Positions 45,868 to 55,110 are shown, counted from the first letter of the stretch. The stretch is DNA of 64,000 bases from Sphingobium faniae (GCA_900100475.1 FMTU01000007.1:124001-188000), one strand, 5' to 3'. Program-made: numbers and translations. Notes: generated by a model not told the origin, from the letters alone.

Positions 45868-46617
45868 TCAATTCTCGCGGACGACCTGAAAGCCGGCGAA
45901 AGACTGGCTGACCGGCATCAACTCGATAGTATTGAAGTTCAGATGGGCCGGTTGCGACGCCACCCAAAACAGCGTTTCCGCGATATCCTCGCTCGTCATG
46001 GGCGTCGTACCACCATAGAGACTGTCGGACGCGGCCTGGCTGCCGGTGCGGACCAGCGTGAATTCGGTCTCCACCATGCCCGGCTCGATCGACGTCACGC
46101 GAACGCCCGTGCCGTGCAGGTCGGACCGCAGGCCAAGGCTGAACTGGCGCACGAACGCCTTGGTCCCGCCATAGACATTGCCGCCCGCATAAGGATAGGT
46201 CGCGGCGACCGAACTCAGATTGATGATCCCGCCCTTGCGTGCGATGAGGACCGGCAGCAGCTTGTGCGTAATGGTCACCAGACCCGTCACATTGGTGTCG
46301 ATCATCTGCCGCCATTGGGCGAGGTCGGCTCGCTGCGCCGGGGCCGTGCCCAACGCCAGACCGGCATTGTTGATCAGCAGATCGACATCCGCGAAGGCAG
46401 GGGGCAAAGCCGCGATGGCATGGTCGATCGCGGCGTCATCGCGCATGTCGAAAGCGATGGCATGAACCTTGTCCGCGCCCAGTTCCGTCACCAGCGTTTC
46501 CAGCCGCTCCGCGCGGCGGCCGGTCACGATCACCTTCCAGCCCGCAGCCACGAAACGCCGCGCCGAAGCCGCTCCGATGCCCGCCGTTGCGCCCGTGATG
46601 AATGCGGTGCCCGCCAT
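45868..46617 (-). CDS. SDR-family NADP oxidoreductase, YdfG-like
   Basis: 249 residues from ATG 46617 (GGAGGG ten bases upstream). GATAGIGAASARRF cofactor site with VTGRRAERLE (NADP preference), NNAGLALG, the catalytic Ser in NLSSVAATYPYAGGNVYGGTKAF with Tyr-x3-Lys, and PGMVETEF. YdfG-type enzymes reduce malonic semialdehyde or oxidise 3-hydroxy acids such as serine. The substrate here is inferred from overall pattern. Confidence 0.9.
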   Translation of the reverse strand: MAGTAFITGATAGIGAASARRFVAAGWKVIVTGRRAERLETLVTELGADKVHAIAFDMRDDAAIDHAIAALPPAFADVDLLINNAGLALGTAPAQRADLAQWRQMIDTNVTGLVTITHKLLPVLIARKGGIINLSSVAATYPYAGGNVYGGTKAFVRQFSLGLRSDLHGTGVRVTSIEPGMVETEFTLVRTGSQAASDSLYGGTTPMTSEDIAETLFWVASQPAHLNFNTIELMPVSQSFAGFQVVREN

Positions 46618-46776
46618 AGTTCCAGAACCCTCCATCGCCTCCGATACGGCCTTGCCGGAGACGCCGGGATTTCATGACGCCGTTCATCAAACCGCGCCAC
46701 CGAAAAATTTCAGGAAGGCCGCGAAATGTGATCCGGGAATGACGCAGACCGCTTCACCCCCCGGATCAGCGCATCA

Positions 46777-47436
46777 TCAGTCGGCTTTGCGCGCGGCGGG
46801 TTTTCTCGGCGACCGGGTCTTGGGCGCGGGAGATTTCGCGGCCTTGGCCTGACTGCCAGTCGCCGCTGCGTTGGCGTTAGCGTTGGTCTTCGGCGCAGCG
46901 TCGGCCGGAGCAGCGCTCTGCGCGAAAGCGGGGCGCAGCTTGCGAGGCGCCGCCTTGGCGCCATTGCCCGATTTCGGCTTTTCCTTGACCTCGTCCTTGA
47001 CCTCGACAACCGGCGCGCTCTGTTTCGCGTCTTCAGGCCGCCTCCGGCCGAGGCCGACTTCCTTCGCCACCGCACGCCGACGCTCCGAATAGCTGGGCGC
47101 TACCATAGGATAGGTTTTGGGGAGGCCAAATTTCGCCCGATATTCATCCGGTGTCATGCCATGCGTCGCAAGATGACGCTTCAAGGTCTTATAGGGCTTT
47201 CCGTCAATCATACTGAGGATATGATCGGCCGAAGCCAGACTCTTGCGAACGGATACGGCGGCGACGGGCGCCTGTTCGACTGGCGCCGGGGCTTCCTGCA
47301 CCGGTTCATCCAACGCCGCGCGGGTCGAACGGATGAGTTCCACCAGATCTTCTCGGGGAACCGTATTGTTGGCGACATAGGCGCTCAAAAGTTGAACCGT
47401 TAGCAGGTTGAGGTCGGGATGAACGCCATCAGTCAT
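46777..47436 (-). CDS. MucR/Ros-family transcriptional regulator lacking the zinc-finger cysteines
   Basis: DNA-binding regulator of exopolysaccharide, motility and cell-cycle genes in alphaproteobacteria. 219 residues. The MucR domain at about 1-140 has LTVQLLSAYVANNTVPREDLVELI and DGKPYKTLKRHLATHGMTPDEYRAKFGLP. The Cys-x2-Cys pair normally before the KTLKRHL helix is replaced (DHILSMIDGKPYK), as in zinc-free MucR homologues. A lysine/alanine/proline-rich tail of about 80 residues (RSPRKPAARKAD end) resembles histone H1-like tails. Confidence 0.9.
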   Translation of the reverse strand: MTDGVHPDLNLLTVQLLSAYVANNTVPREDLVELIRSTRAALDEPVQEAPAPVEQAPVAAVSVRKSLASADHILSMIDGKPYKTLKRHLATHGMTPDEYRAKFGLPKTYPMVAPSYSERRRAVAKEVGLGRRRPEDAKQSAPVVEVKDEVKEKPKSGNGAKAAPRKLRPAFAQSAAPADAAPKTNANANAAATGSQAKAAKSPAPKTRSPRKPAARKAD

Positions 47437-47580
47437 AATATACCGCCTTCTCTATCGAATCGGATAACGCCATTTATTGGAGTTTTCTCAGACAGAAGTA
47501 AATCTATGCCGTGATGCAAATATTGTCCACCGCCTATGGCTGTCCCAATATGACCAGCCACGCGCGTCCCGGCGGCGATT

Positions 47581-47835
47581 TCATTCCGCCTTTTCGATCA
47601 GTTCCATGAAATTCCGCGCGGCGTCGCGATCCGCGGACTCCACAAAGGCCACATCAAGATCGGGCGCGTTCCCCAGCAGGAACAGCAGCGACCACAAGGC
47701 AAAACGTCGACTTCGATCCGTTTCCAGACCGAAGTCGACGCGCATTTTTTCGATGCCAGCCGCGATCACTTCGGGCGCCAGGCCATCCAGCCCGGCACTC
47801 CCGAAATAACGATGAAGCTGGTCGTCGAAATTCAT
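47581..47835 (-). CDS. Conserved small hypothetical protein
   Basis: 84 residues, acidic: MNFDDQLHRYFGSAGLDGLAPEVIAAGIEKMRVDFGLETDRSRRFALWSLLFLLGNAPDLDVAFVES. Reads as a folded protein rather than a shadow frame and lies eight bases after the HU gene on the same strand. Function not recognised. Confidence 0.7.
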   Translation of the reverse strand: MNFDDQLHRYFGSAGLDGLAPEVIAAGIEKMRVDFGLETDRSRRFALWSLLFLLGNAPDLDVAFVESADRDAARNFMELIEKAE

Positions 47836-47843
47836 TTACCGGA

Positions 47844-48119
47844 TCAACCGTTCAACTTGTCCTTCACCGCCTTGGCGGGCGCGAAGGTCAGCTTCTTGGA
47901 AGCGGCGATCTGAATGGTCGCGCCGGTCGCGGGGTTGCGGCCTTCGCGGGCGGGCGTGTCCTTCACCTTGAACTTGCCGAAACCGTTGAGCGACACTTCA
48001 TCCCCCTTGGCCGCCGCATCGGCGATGGCGGCGAACACGCCGTCGACAACCTTGCGCGCATCCGCCTTGGACAGGCCGTTTGCGGCCGCAATGTTGTCGG
48101 CCAGATCGCTGTTATTCAT
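47844..48119 (-). CDS. HU-family DNA-binding protein
   Basis: Nucleoid protein of 91 residues: NNSDLADNIAAANGLSKADARKVVDGVFAAIADAAAKGDEVSLNGFGKFKVKDTPAREGRNPATGATIQIAASKKLTFAPAKAVKDKLNG. The arm signature GRNPATGATIQI with intercalating Pro is present. ATG 48119 is preferred over an in-frame ATG 33 bases upstream, since homology begins here. Confidence 0.95.
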   Translation of the reverse strand: MNNSDLADNIAAANGLSKADARKVVDGVFAAIADAAAKGDEVSLNGFGKFKVKDTPAREGRNPATGATIQIAASKKLTFAPAKAVKDKLNG

Positions 48120-48218
48120 TACGATTCCTTTCATGTGCGATTGATGCCCCACTGCGCATAGCCAGACGCGAAGCTGCGGTCCATATCCCTGCGCGATCCA
48201 TGCGCATTCCCGATCAGT

Positions 48219-48707
48219 TTATTTCCGTCCCATTCCGGCGCAGGAATCCTGATCGCCCGCGTCGGCCAGTTCCCCGGCCTTGCGCGCGACATGGTCCAGA
48301 ATCTCACGGAAACGCGCCAGATCTTCCTGCGACAGGGAAGAAAAGACATGATCTTCCAGTTCAAGCGCCTTGGGCGCAATCCGGCGATAAAGATCGCGCG
48401 CCTCCCCGCTCAGAAAAAGCCTGCGGGATCGCCCGTCGCGAGGATGAGGGGAGCGGACGATCAATCCACGCCGCGCCGGCGCATGGACGGCGCGGCTGAG
48501 CGTGACCTGGTCCATGACGGTTTTCCGGCCGATCTCATTCTGGGTCGCCCCTTCATTTTCGGCCAGCACGGCGAGCAGCCGCCATTGGGGAACGCTGAGC
48601 GCGAAAAGCCTTTCATAAGCGCCCGCAATCGCATGGCTTACGCGATTGGCCGCGACCGACAGGCGATAAGGCAGAAGCTGATCGAGCCGCAGCATCTTTC
48701 GCACCAT
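48219..48707 (-). CDS. MarR-family transcriptional regulator
   Basis: 162 residues with winged helix: VPQWRLLAVLAENEGATQNEIGRKTVMDQVTLSRAVHAPARRGLIVRSPHPRDGRSRRLFLSGEAR. It is divergent from the VOC-fahA-maiA operon (94-base gap), so probably its ligand-controlled repressor, as for homogentisate-type regulators. The start may be ATG 48707 or the next Met. Confidence 0.9.
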   Translation of the reverse strand: MVRKMLRLDQLLPYRLSVAANRVSHAIAGAYERLFALSVPQWRLLAVLAENEGATQNEIGRKTVMDQVTLSRAVHAPARRGLIVRSPHPRDGRSRRLFLSGEARDLYRRIAPKALELEDHVFSSLSQEDLARFREILDHVARKAGELADAGDQDSCAGMGRK

Positions 48708-48723
48708 GCCGGACTGCCATCAT

Positions 48724-48763
48724 TTGACACTGTTTCCGGCCAAGCGTAATTTGTTTCAATTGA
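48724..48763 (+). promoter_or_regulatory. Candidate promoter/operator of the VOC-fahA-maiA operon
   Basis: TTGACA at 48724-48729 with 17 bases to TAATTT at 48747-48752, overlapping a TCAATTGA palindrome at 48756-48763. About 40 bases before the VOC gene start. The palindrome is a natural place for the divergent MarR protein; this is inferred. Confidence 0.4.
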
Positions 48764-48800
48764 TACCGGTTGCGGCGAAAAACCGTGCAAGGAGAGGGTC

Positions 48801-49346
48801 ATGGCCCCGCCATTCAGGATCAGCCGAATCCATCATGTCGCCTATCGCTGCCGCGACGCGAAAGAAACAGTGGAGTGGTATCAGCGGATATTGGGCATGA
48901 CCTACACCACCGCCTTTGCCGAAGATCATGTTCCGTCGACGGGGGCCTACGACCCCTATATGCATGTGTTCCTGGATTGCGGCGGCGGCAATGTGCTCGC
49001 CTTTTTCGAACTGCCGAACCAGCCCGAAATGGGATGTGATCCCAACACGCCAGCCTGGGTCCAGCATATCGCCTTCGAAGTGCCCGACATGGATGCCTTG
49101 CTCGCGGCCAAGACGCATATCGAGGCAGAGGGGATAGAGGTGCTCGGTCCCACCTGGCACGGCATTTTCCGATCCATCTATTTTTTCGATCCCAACGGTC
49201 ATCGCGTCGAACTGGCCTGCAATATCGGGACGGCGGAGCAATATGCCGAACTGGCGCGCGTCGCGCCGCTGATGCTGGAGGAATGGTCGCAAACCAAAAA
49301 GGCCCCGCGTCATGCCGACTGGCTGCACAGGGAAGAAGGGGTTTGA
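48801..49346 (+). CDS. VOC-family (glyoxalase/extradiol dioxygenase-like) protein
   Basis: 181 residues with the vicinal oxygen chelate fold. HHVAYRCRDAKETVEWYQRILGM supplies a His ligand, then VQHIAFEVPDMDALLAAK supplies a second His, and IYFFDPNGHRVELACN a Glu. Followed directly by fahA (stop/start overlap) and maiA. It may be the ring-cleavage enzyme or an accessory isomerase in the same pathway; no cupin-type homogentisate dioxygenase is nearby. Confidence 0.85.
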   Translation: MAPPFRISRIHHVAYRCRDAKETVEWYQRILGMTYTTAFAEDHVPSTGAYDPYMHVFLDCGGGNVLAFFELPNQPEMGCDPNTPAWVQHIAFEVPDMDALLAAKTHIEAEGIEVLGPTWHGIFRSIYFFDPNGHRVELACNIGTAEQYAELARVAPLMLEEWSQTKKAPRHADWLHREEGV

Positions 49347-50650
49347 TCGCCCGCACCGACTTCACGCATGATCCCGCCGCCCGAAGCTGGGTCGAAAGCG
49401 CGGACGGTCATGACGATTTCCCGGTCCAGAACCTGCCTTTGGGAATATTCGCGCCGCCTTCCGGCAAACCGCGTGGAGGCGTGGCCATAGGCGCGGCCAT
49501 CCTCGACATCGCGGCCATCGCTTCCCTCTTGCCGGAAGGCGCGCGCGACATCGCGCTCCTGGCCGGCCAGGCCACGCTCAACGATCTGCTGGACGCGGGC
49601 CATGAAGCGTTGCGTGCCCTGCGTCACGGCCTGTTCCGCCTGCTCACCGATCCCGCATCGCAAGAGGCCGTCCGTCCGGCGCTCCATGCCATGGCGCAAT
49701 GCAGGCTGCATCTGCCCGTCCGGATCGGCGACTATACGGATTTCTACAGCGGCATCCATCATGCCGTGAACGTGGGCAGATTATTCCGGCCCGACAATCC
49801 GCTTCTGCCCAATTATAAATATGTCCCCATCGGCTATCATGGCCGCGCCTCCTCCGTCCGGCTTTCGGGCGAAGATGTGATCCGCCCCAATGGCCAGACC
49901 CTGCCGATCGGAGCGCAGACGCCGATATTCGGTCCCTGCAAAAGACTGGATCATGAACTGGAAATGGCGATCTGGGTCGGGCGGGGCAATGCGCTGGGCC
50001 AGCCGATCCCGATAGCGGAAGCGGCAGAGCATATAGCAGGGCTTTCGATCCTGAACGACTGGTCGGCGCGGGACATGCAGGCATGGGAATATCAGCCGCT
50101 CGGCCCTTTCCTCGCCAAGAGCTTCCACAGCAGCGTGTCGCCGTGGATCGTCACCATGGATGCGCTCGCGCCCTATCGCGTTCCGCAACCGGCCCGGCCG
50201 GAGGGCGATCCCGCGCCGCTGCCCTATCTGCTCGATCCTGCCGACCAGCAAAGCGGCGCGCTGAACGTGACGATGGAGGTCCATCTGTCGACCGCGCGGA
50301 TGCGGGCCGAAGGTCAGGCCCCCCACCGGCTCAGCCACGGTTCGATGACGGCGATGTACTGGACCGCTGCCCAGCTTCTCGCCCACCACAGCGTCAATGG
50401 CTGCAACCTTGCCCCCGGCGATCTGCTGGGCACGGGCACCCTGACGGGCGCCGCCGACGAAAGCAGGGGCAGCCTGCTGGAACTCACCCATGGCGGAAAG
50501 GAACCTGTCCGCCTGTCCGATAGGGAAAGCCGCAGCTTTCTGGAGGACGGCGACGAGGTCATCATGACTGCCTTTGCGGAGGCGGCCGGCTTCGCGCGGA
50601 TCGGATTTGGCGAATGCCGCGCCCGCGTCGCAACCGCGCCTCGGCTGTAA
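49343..50650 (+). CDS. fahA: Fumarylacetoacetase
   Basis: Cleaves fumarylacetoacetate to fumarate and acetoacetate, the last step of homogentisate breakdown. 435 residues. FAH blocks: VRIGDYTDFYSGIHHAVNVGRLFRPDNPLLPNYKYVPIGYHGRASS, LDHELEMAIWVG and NDWSARDMQAWEYQPLGPFLAKSF, with metal-binding Asp/Glu. The TTG start at 49343 overlaps the VOC stop (TTGA); earlier Met codons give non-homologous residues. Confidence 0.94.
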   Translation: MIARTDFTHDPAARSWVESADGHDDFPVQNLPLGIFAPPSGKPRGGVAIGAAILDIAAIASLLPEGARDIALLAGQATLNDLLDAGHEALRALRHGLFRLLTDPASQEAVRPALHAMAQCRLHLPVRIGDYTDFYSGIHHAVNVGRLFRPDNPLLPNYKYVPIGYHGRASSVRLSGEDVIRPNGQTLPIGAQTPIFGPCKRLDHELEMAIWVGRGNALGQPIPIAEAAEHIAGLSILNDWSARDMQAWEYQPLGPFLAKSFHSSVSPWIVTMDALAPYRVPQPARPEGDPAPLPYLLDPADQQSGALNVTMEVHLSTARMRAEGQAPHRLSHGSMTAMYWTAAQLLAHHSVNGCNLAPGDLLGTGTLTGAADESRGSLLELTHGGKEPVRLSDRESRSFLEDGDEVIMTAFAEAAGFARIGFGECRARVATAPRL

Positions 50651-50657
50651 CCGTAGG

Positions 50658-51299
50658 ATGACGGACCTCGTCCTGCATGGCTATTGGCGATCGGGCACCA
50701 GCTACCGCACGCGCATCGCCCTGAACGTCAAGGGACTGGAATATCAACAAGCGCCGGTCGACCTGCTCAGCGGCGAACAGCATGCCGCCGCTTATCTGGC
50801 GCTCAATCCCCAGGGCCTCGTGCCCGTGCTGGAGGCAGGCGGCCGGATATTCACCCAAAGCAGCGCCATCATCGAATGGCTGGAGGAACGCCATCCCGAT
50901 CCTCCCCTGCTGCCGCGGGACAGCGACGGCCGGGCCATCGTGCGGGCCATGGCGATGACCGTGGCCTGCGATATCCATCCGCTCAACAATGTGCGGGTGC
51001 TGAACGCGCTCGCCGGCGATCTGGGCGCGGACGACAAGGCGCGGCGGGCATGGATCGGCCGATGGATCACCGATGGCTTCGCCGCGCTGGAACAGATGAT
51101 CGCCCTCCATGGCGGCCGCTACGCCTTTGGCGACAGCTTCACCCTCGCCGACTGTCACCTCGTCCCGCAGGTCTATTCGGCGGAACGATTCGCGGTGCCG
51201 CTGGAGGCTTATCCCGCCCTGATGGCGGCGGCCGGCCACGCCCGCGAACATCCCGCCGTCCAGGCCGCGCATCCCGACCTCGCGCCGGGCCGTCCATAG
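50658..51299 (+). CDS. maiA: Maleylacetoacetate isomerase (zeta-class GST)
   Basis: Isomerises maleylacetoacetate to fumarylacetoacetate with glutathione. 213 residues from ATG 50658. GST N-domain LHGYWRSGTSYRTRIALNVKGL (zeta-type SSxxSYR variant) and LNPQGLVPVLEAGG; C-domain CDIHPLNNVRVLNAL and DSFTLADCHLVPQVYSAERF. Seven bases after fahA. Confidence 0.94.
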   Translation: MTDLVLHGYWRSGTSYRTRIALNVKGLEYQQAPVDLLSGEQHAAAYLALNPQGLVPVLEAGGRIFTQSSAIIEWLEERHPDPPLLPRDSDGRAIVRAMAMTVACDIHPLNNVRVLNALAGDLGADDKARRAWIGRWITDGFAALEQMIALHGGRYAFGDSFTLADCHLVPQVYSAERFAVPLEAYPALMAAAGHAREHPAVQAAHPDLAPGRP

Positions 51300-51447
51300 A
51301 CCTGCAAGCGGCCTGACCCACGCAGCCCGCGCGCCTTTCCGGCAGGAGCGACAAAAAATCACGCCGCGAGTCTTGACCACCGAACCACACAAGGCATAGG
51401 CTTGACCTATACCAATCCTGCACCCCGGACCCCCACGGCCATCCTGC

Positions 51448-52425
51448 ATGATCATGCGCGACCTGCCCTCGCTGGACCTGCGACAACTCTACTACTTCCT
51501 CATAGTGACGGAGCAGGGCTCGATCTCCGCCGCCGCCGCCGCGCTGAAAATCGCCCAGCCTTCCCTGTCCGAGAATCTGAGCCGCCTCGAACGCAAGCTA
51601 CAGGTTCCACTCGTCATCCGCACCGCCAGGGGAATCCAGTTGACCGAAGCCGGCCGCCTCCTGAGCGAACATAGCCGCCGGATCGTGAGCGCCGCCGTTC
51701 AGGCCGTCGATGAAATCCGGCAGGTCCATAACGACGCGCGCGGCACGGTTTCCATCGGACTCCCCCCTTCCCTCGGCCTGTTGCTTAGCGTTCCATTGGC
51801 GGAAACCATCCAGAATGAATTTCCGCATATCCGCCTTCGCATCACGGAAGCCATGTCGGGAGACATATTGGAATGGATGATGTCGGAAAGGCTCGATCTG
51901 GGGTGTGTTTATGAGGTGCGGGACGGCCTTCCCCTGTCCTTCCATCCCCTGCTGACGGAACAACTCTTCCTGGTGACGGCCAGCGACAATCTCCCGCTGG
52001 GGCTTGGCCGGGATCCGTCGGGGATGCCGACGATTTCCGGCGCGGCGCTGCAATCCCTCCCCCTCGCCCTGCCCAGCGCGTCCCATGGCGCGCGGAAGGT
52101 GGTGGAGCGTTTCGCCCGATCGCGCGGGCTGCGCCTTGATATCGTGCTGGAAATCGATTCCCTGCCACAGATCATCGTCATGGCGGCGCGGGCGAGCGCC
52201 TATACGATCCTTCCGCACGCGGCGGTCATCAACGAAGTCGCGGCGGGGCTGCTCACCCTCGTCAGGATCGTGGACCCGTCCATGATCCGCACCGCCTATC
52301 TCCTCCGCAAGCAATCCCGCCCTGTCAGTCAGGCCAGCGCCTCTGTCGAGCAGGCGATGAAGATGATATTGAGCGAAATGATCGACCGTTTCCAACTGGA
52401 AGCCACCGTGTCGCCAACAGGCTGA
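51448..52425 (+). CDS. LysR-family transcriptional regulator (Nac/Cbl-like)
   Basis: 325 residues. N-terminal HTH: LRQLYYFLIVTEQGSISAAAAALKIAQPSLSENLSRLERKLQVPLVIRTARGIQLTEAG. A periplasmic-binding-type effector domain starts near residue 95 (GTVSIGLPPSLGLLLSVPLAETI). It precedes a nitroreductase by 41 bases on the same strand, so these may be linked; the target is unknown. Confidence 0.92.
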   Translation: MIMRDLPSLDLRQLYYFLIVTEQGSISAAAAALKIAQPSLSENLSRLERKLQVPLVIRTARGIQLTEAGRLLSEHSRRIVSAAVQAVDEIRQVHNDARGTVSIGLPPSLGLLLSVPLAETIQNEFPHIRLRITEAMSGDILEWMMSERLDLGCVYEVRDGLPLSFHPLLTEQLFLVTASDNLPLGLGRDPSGMPTISGAALQSLPLALPSASHGARKVVERFARSRGLRLDIVLEIDSLPQIIVMAARASAYTILPHAAVINEVAAGLLTLVRIVDPSMIRTAYLLRKQSRPVSQASASVEQAMKMILSEMIDRFQLEATVSPTG

Positions 52426-52466
52426 AACATGATCCGCACTTTCCGCCCATAGAAACTGGAACGCCC

Positions 52467-53201
52467 ATGACTTCGCAAGACCGATCCCCATTCATGACCC
52501 ACGCCGATCCGGCTGCTTTCCCGGACAGCAGCTATCTTCTGGGCGACCTGCTGGCGGAGCGCTTCACCTGCCGCGCCTATCGGCCAGAGCCGGTGGCGGA
52601 CGCGGTTATCGACCGGATGCTGGAACTGGCGCAGATGTCGGCATCCTGGTGCAATACCCAACCGTGGAACGTCATCATCACGCAGGGGCAAGCGACGGAG
52701 CGCTTCCGCGCCGCCCTGTTCGCCGAGGCCTCGTCGGACAAACATGAGGCCCAGCCCGACATCGACTATCCGCAATCCTTTCCCGGCATCCATGCCGAGC
52801 GCCGGCGGGAGGTGGGCTGGCAGCTTTATGACAGCGTCGGCGTGCAGCGGGGCGACCGGGCAGCGTCGGCCAAGCAGGCGCTGGAGAATTTCCGCCTGTT
52901 CGGCGCGCCGCATGTGGCGCTGATCTACTGCGAGCGGGAATTGGGGCCTTATGGCGCGATTGATTGCGGCGTTTATCTGGGGACGCTGATGCTGGCGGCG
53001 CAAAGCCTGGGACTGGGGATGACGCCGCAAGCCGCGCTGGCGGGGCATTCGGCATTGATCCGGCGGCATTTCGCGGTGCCCGACAATCTGATGTTCGTGG
53101 TGGGCGCGGCCTTCGGTCATGCGGACCACGATCATGCCGCCAACGGCTTTCGGTCGCGGCGCGCGCCGGTGGAGGAAAATATACGAAAGTTGCGGGACTG
53201 A
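52467..53201 (+). CDS. Nitroreductase-family flavoprotein
   Basis: 244 residues, FMN-dependent NAD(P)H reductase fold. RFTCRAYRPEPVADAVIDRMLELAQMSASWCNTQPWNVIITQG is the FMN-binding start; DCGVYLGTLMLAAQSLGLGMTPQAAL and ENIRKLRD close it. Substrate not predictable. Follows the LysR gene and precedes the acyl-CoA dehydrogenase by 248 bases. Confidence 0.9.
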   Translation: MTSQDRSPFMTHADPAAFPDSSYLLGDLLAERFTCRAYRPEPVADAVIDRMLELAQMSASWCNTQPWNVIITQGQATERFRAALFAEASSDKHEAQPDIDYPQSFPGIHAERRREVGWQLYDSVGVQRGDRAASAKQALENFRLFGAPHVALIYCERELGPYGAIDCGVYLGTLMLAAQSLGLGMTPQAALAGHSALIRRHFAVPDNLMFVVGAAFGHADHDHAANGFRSRRAPVEENIRKLRD

Positions 53202-53449
53202 CAGGCGGGCAACAGAGGAGATATTCCTTCCCGGCGGGCGATGCCCTTGCCGCGAATTTTCCATAGGATATCCCTATGGCGTAAACGGCTCCGGCCGACT
53301 CGATCTTTTCCGATTGGCGTTTAAAGAGCAATCAGGATGGAAAAATGCGTCTGACAGGAAATGAGTCATATCCGCCTGCACAACCGCTCATGCGGGCCAG
53401 TCGGTGCGTAGCCCTTTCCAGAAAATGAAACCCGATATGGAACCGACCA

Positions 53450-54622
53450 ATGATCCTCAGCCCTTTTGACAATGACGAATATGCCGAAATCCGCGAAGGC
53501 GTCCGCCGCCTGTGCGCCAATTTCCCCGGCGAATATTGGCGCGAACTGGACGCGAAGCGCGAATATCCGACCGAGTTCGTCAAGGCGCTGACCGATGCGG
53601 GCTATCTGTCGGTCCTGATCCCCGAGGAATATGGCGGTTCTGGCCTGGGCCTGGGCGCGGCGGCGGCAATCCTGGAGACGATCCAGGCGGAAGGCTGCAA
53701 CGGCGGCGCCTGCCACGCGCAGATGTACACGATGGGCACCATCCTGCGCCACGGTTCGGAAGAACAGAAGAAGCAGTATCTCCCCAGGATCGCGACCGGC
53801 GAACTGCGCCTTCAGGCCTTTGGCGTGACCGAGCCGACCAGCGGCACCGACACCACGGCGCTGCGTACCTTCGCCCAGCGCGAGGGCGACGAATATGTCG
53901 TCAACGGCCAGAAGATCTGGACCAGCCGCGCCGAGCATTCGGACCTGATGCTGCTCCTCGCCCGCACCACGCCGCGCGATCAGGCGGCGAAGAAGACCGA
54001 AGGACTTTCGACCTTCATCGTCGATATGAAGAAGGCGCTGGCCGACGGATCGCTGACCATTCGCCCGATCCGCACGATGATGAACCATGCGACGACCGAA
54101 GTTTTCTTCGACAATATGCGCATTCCCGCCGCCAATTTGCTGGGCGAGGAGGGCAAGGGCTTCCGCTACATCCTGTCGGGCATGAATGCCGAGCGCGTGC
54201 TGATCGCCGCCGAATGCGTGGGCGACGCCAAATGGTTCACGAAGAAATCGGTCGACTATGCCAAGGAACGGCAGGTGTTCGGCAAGGCCATTGGCGGCAA
54301 TCAGGGCGTGTCCTTCCCGATCGCGCGCGCCTACGCCAATATGCGCGCCGCCGAACTGATGGTGCATGAAGCCGCCCGGATGTACGAAAAGGGCATCCCC
54401 AACGGGGCCGAGGCGAACATGGCCAAGCTGCTTGCCGCCGACGCATCGGTCGAAGCGGGCAATGTCTGCATCCAGACCCATGGCGGCTTCGGCTTCGCCG
54501 AGGAATATGATGTGGAGCGCAAGTTCCGCGAGACGCGCCTCTATCAGGTCGCGCCCATCTCCACCAACCTCATCATGTCCTACCTGTCCGAACATGTCCT
54601 TGGCATGCCGAGGAGCTATTGA
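53450..54622 (+). CDS. Acyl-CoA dehydrogenase
   Basis: FAD enzyme introducing a C=C bond into an acyl-CoA. 390 residues. N-domain LIPEEYGGSGLGLGAAAAILETI, middle domain LQAFGVTEPTSGTDTTALRTFAQREGDEYVVNGQKIWTS, and C-domain ERQVFGKAIGGNQGVSFPIARAYANMRAAELMV, ending THGGFGFAEEYDVERKFRETRLYQVAPIS. Substrate unknown. Upstream 250 bases hold no gene. Confidence 0.94.
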   Translation: MILSPFDNDEYAEIREGVRRLCANFPGEYWRELDAKREYPTEFVKALTDAGYLSVLIPEEYGGSGLGLGAAAAILETIQAEGCNGGACHAQMYTMGTILRHGSEEQKKQYLPRIATGELRLQAFGVTEPTSGTDTTALRTFAQREGDEYVVNGQKIWTSRAEHSDLMLLLARTTPRDQAAKKTEGLSTFIVDMKKALADGSLTIRPIRTMMNHATTEVFFDNMRIPAANLLGEEGKGFRYILSGMNAERVLIAAECVGDAKWFTKKSVDYAKERQVFGKAIGGNQGVSFPIARAYANMRAAELMVHEAARMYEKGIPNGAEANMAKLLAADASVEAGNVCIQTHGGFGFAEEYDVERKFRETRLYQVAPISTNLIMSYLSEHVLGMPRSY

Positions 54623-54765
54623 TTCACCCCTGACCCTGTCAGCGCGGCAAAACGCCCGGACCCTACTGGACAGAGCGTGCGGGATTCATCATGGCGTGCG
54701 CAAACGGCCGTCAGGCGTCACGCCATAAGGCCGGCCGCGCCGCGCTACAGGAAGAAGGAAAGATT

Positions 54766-55110
54766 ATGAACATCCAACGGATCGAATGCGGCCCGCGCAT
54801 GAGCCAGGCCGTCGTGCATGGCGACACCGTCTATCTGGCCGGACAGGTGGCCGCGGGCGAAAGCGTCGCCGCGCAGACGGCCGCCGCACTGGCGCAAGTG
54901 GACCAGCTTTTGGAAGAAACCGGCAGTTCCAGGGACCATCTGCTGATGGCGACGATCTGGATGGCCGACATGGCGGACTTCGCCGAAATGAACGGCGTCT
55001 GGGATGCATGGATCGCCAATCACCCCGCCCCCGCGCGCGCCACGGGCGAAGCGAAACTCGCTACGCCGGAATATAAGGTCGAAATCATCATCATTGCCGC
55101 CAAAGCATAG
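54766..55110 (+). CDS. RidA-family (YjgF/UK114) protein
   Basis: 114 residues from ATG 54766 with a strong AAGGAAAGATT ribosome site. SQAVVHGDTVYLAGQVAAG, LEETGSSRDHLLMATIWMADMADFAEMN, PAPARATGEAKLATPEYKVEIIIIAAKA: RidA pattern with the conserved Arg in APARAT. Members deaminate reactive enamine/imine products; the acyl-CoA dehydrogenase upstream is a plausible neighbour in the same route. Confidence 0.93.
   Translation: MNIQRIECGPRMSQAVVHGDTVYLAGQVAAGESVAAQTAAALAQVDQLLEETGSSRDHLLMATIWMADMADFAEMNGVWDAWIANHPAPARATGEAKLATPEYKVEIIIIAAKA

Noticed and set aside
49283..49342. Longer fumarylacetoacetase starting at ATG 49283
   Set aside because: The added residues overlap the VOC coding end and lack homology; TTG 49343 is coupled to the VOC stop.
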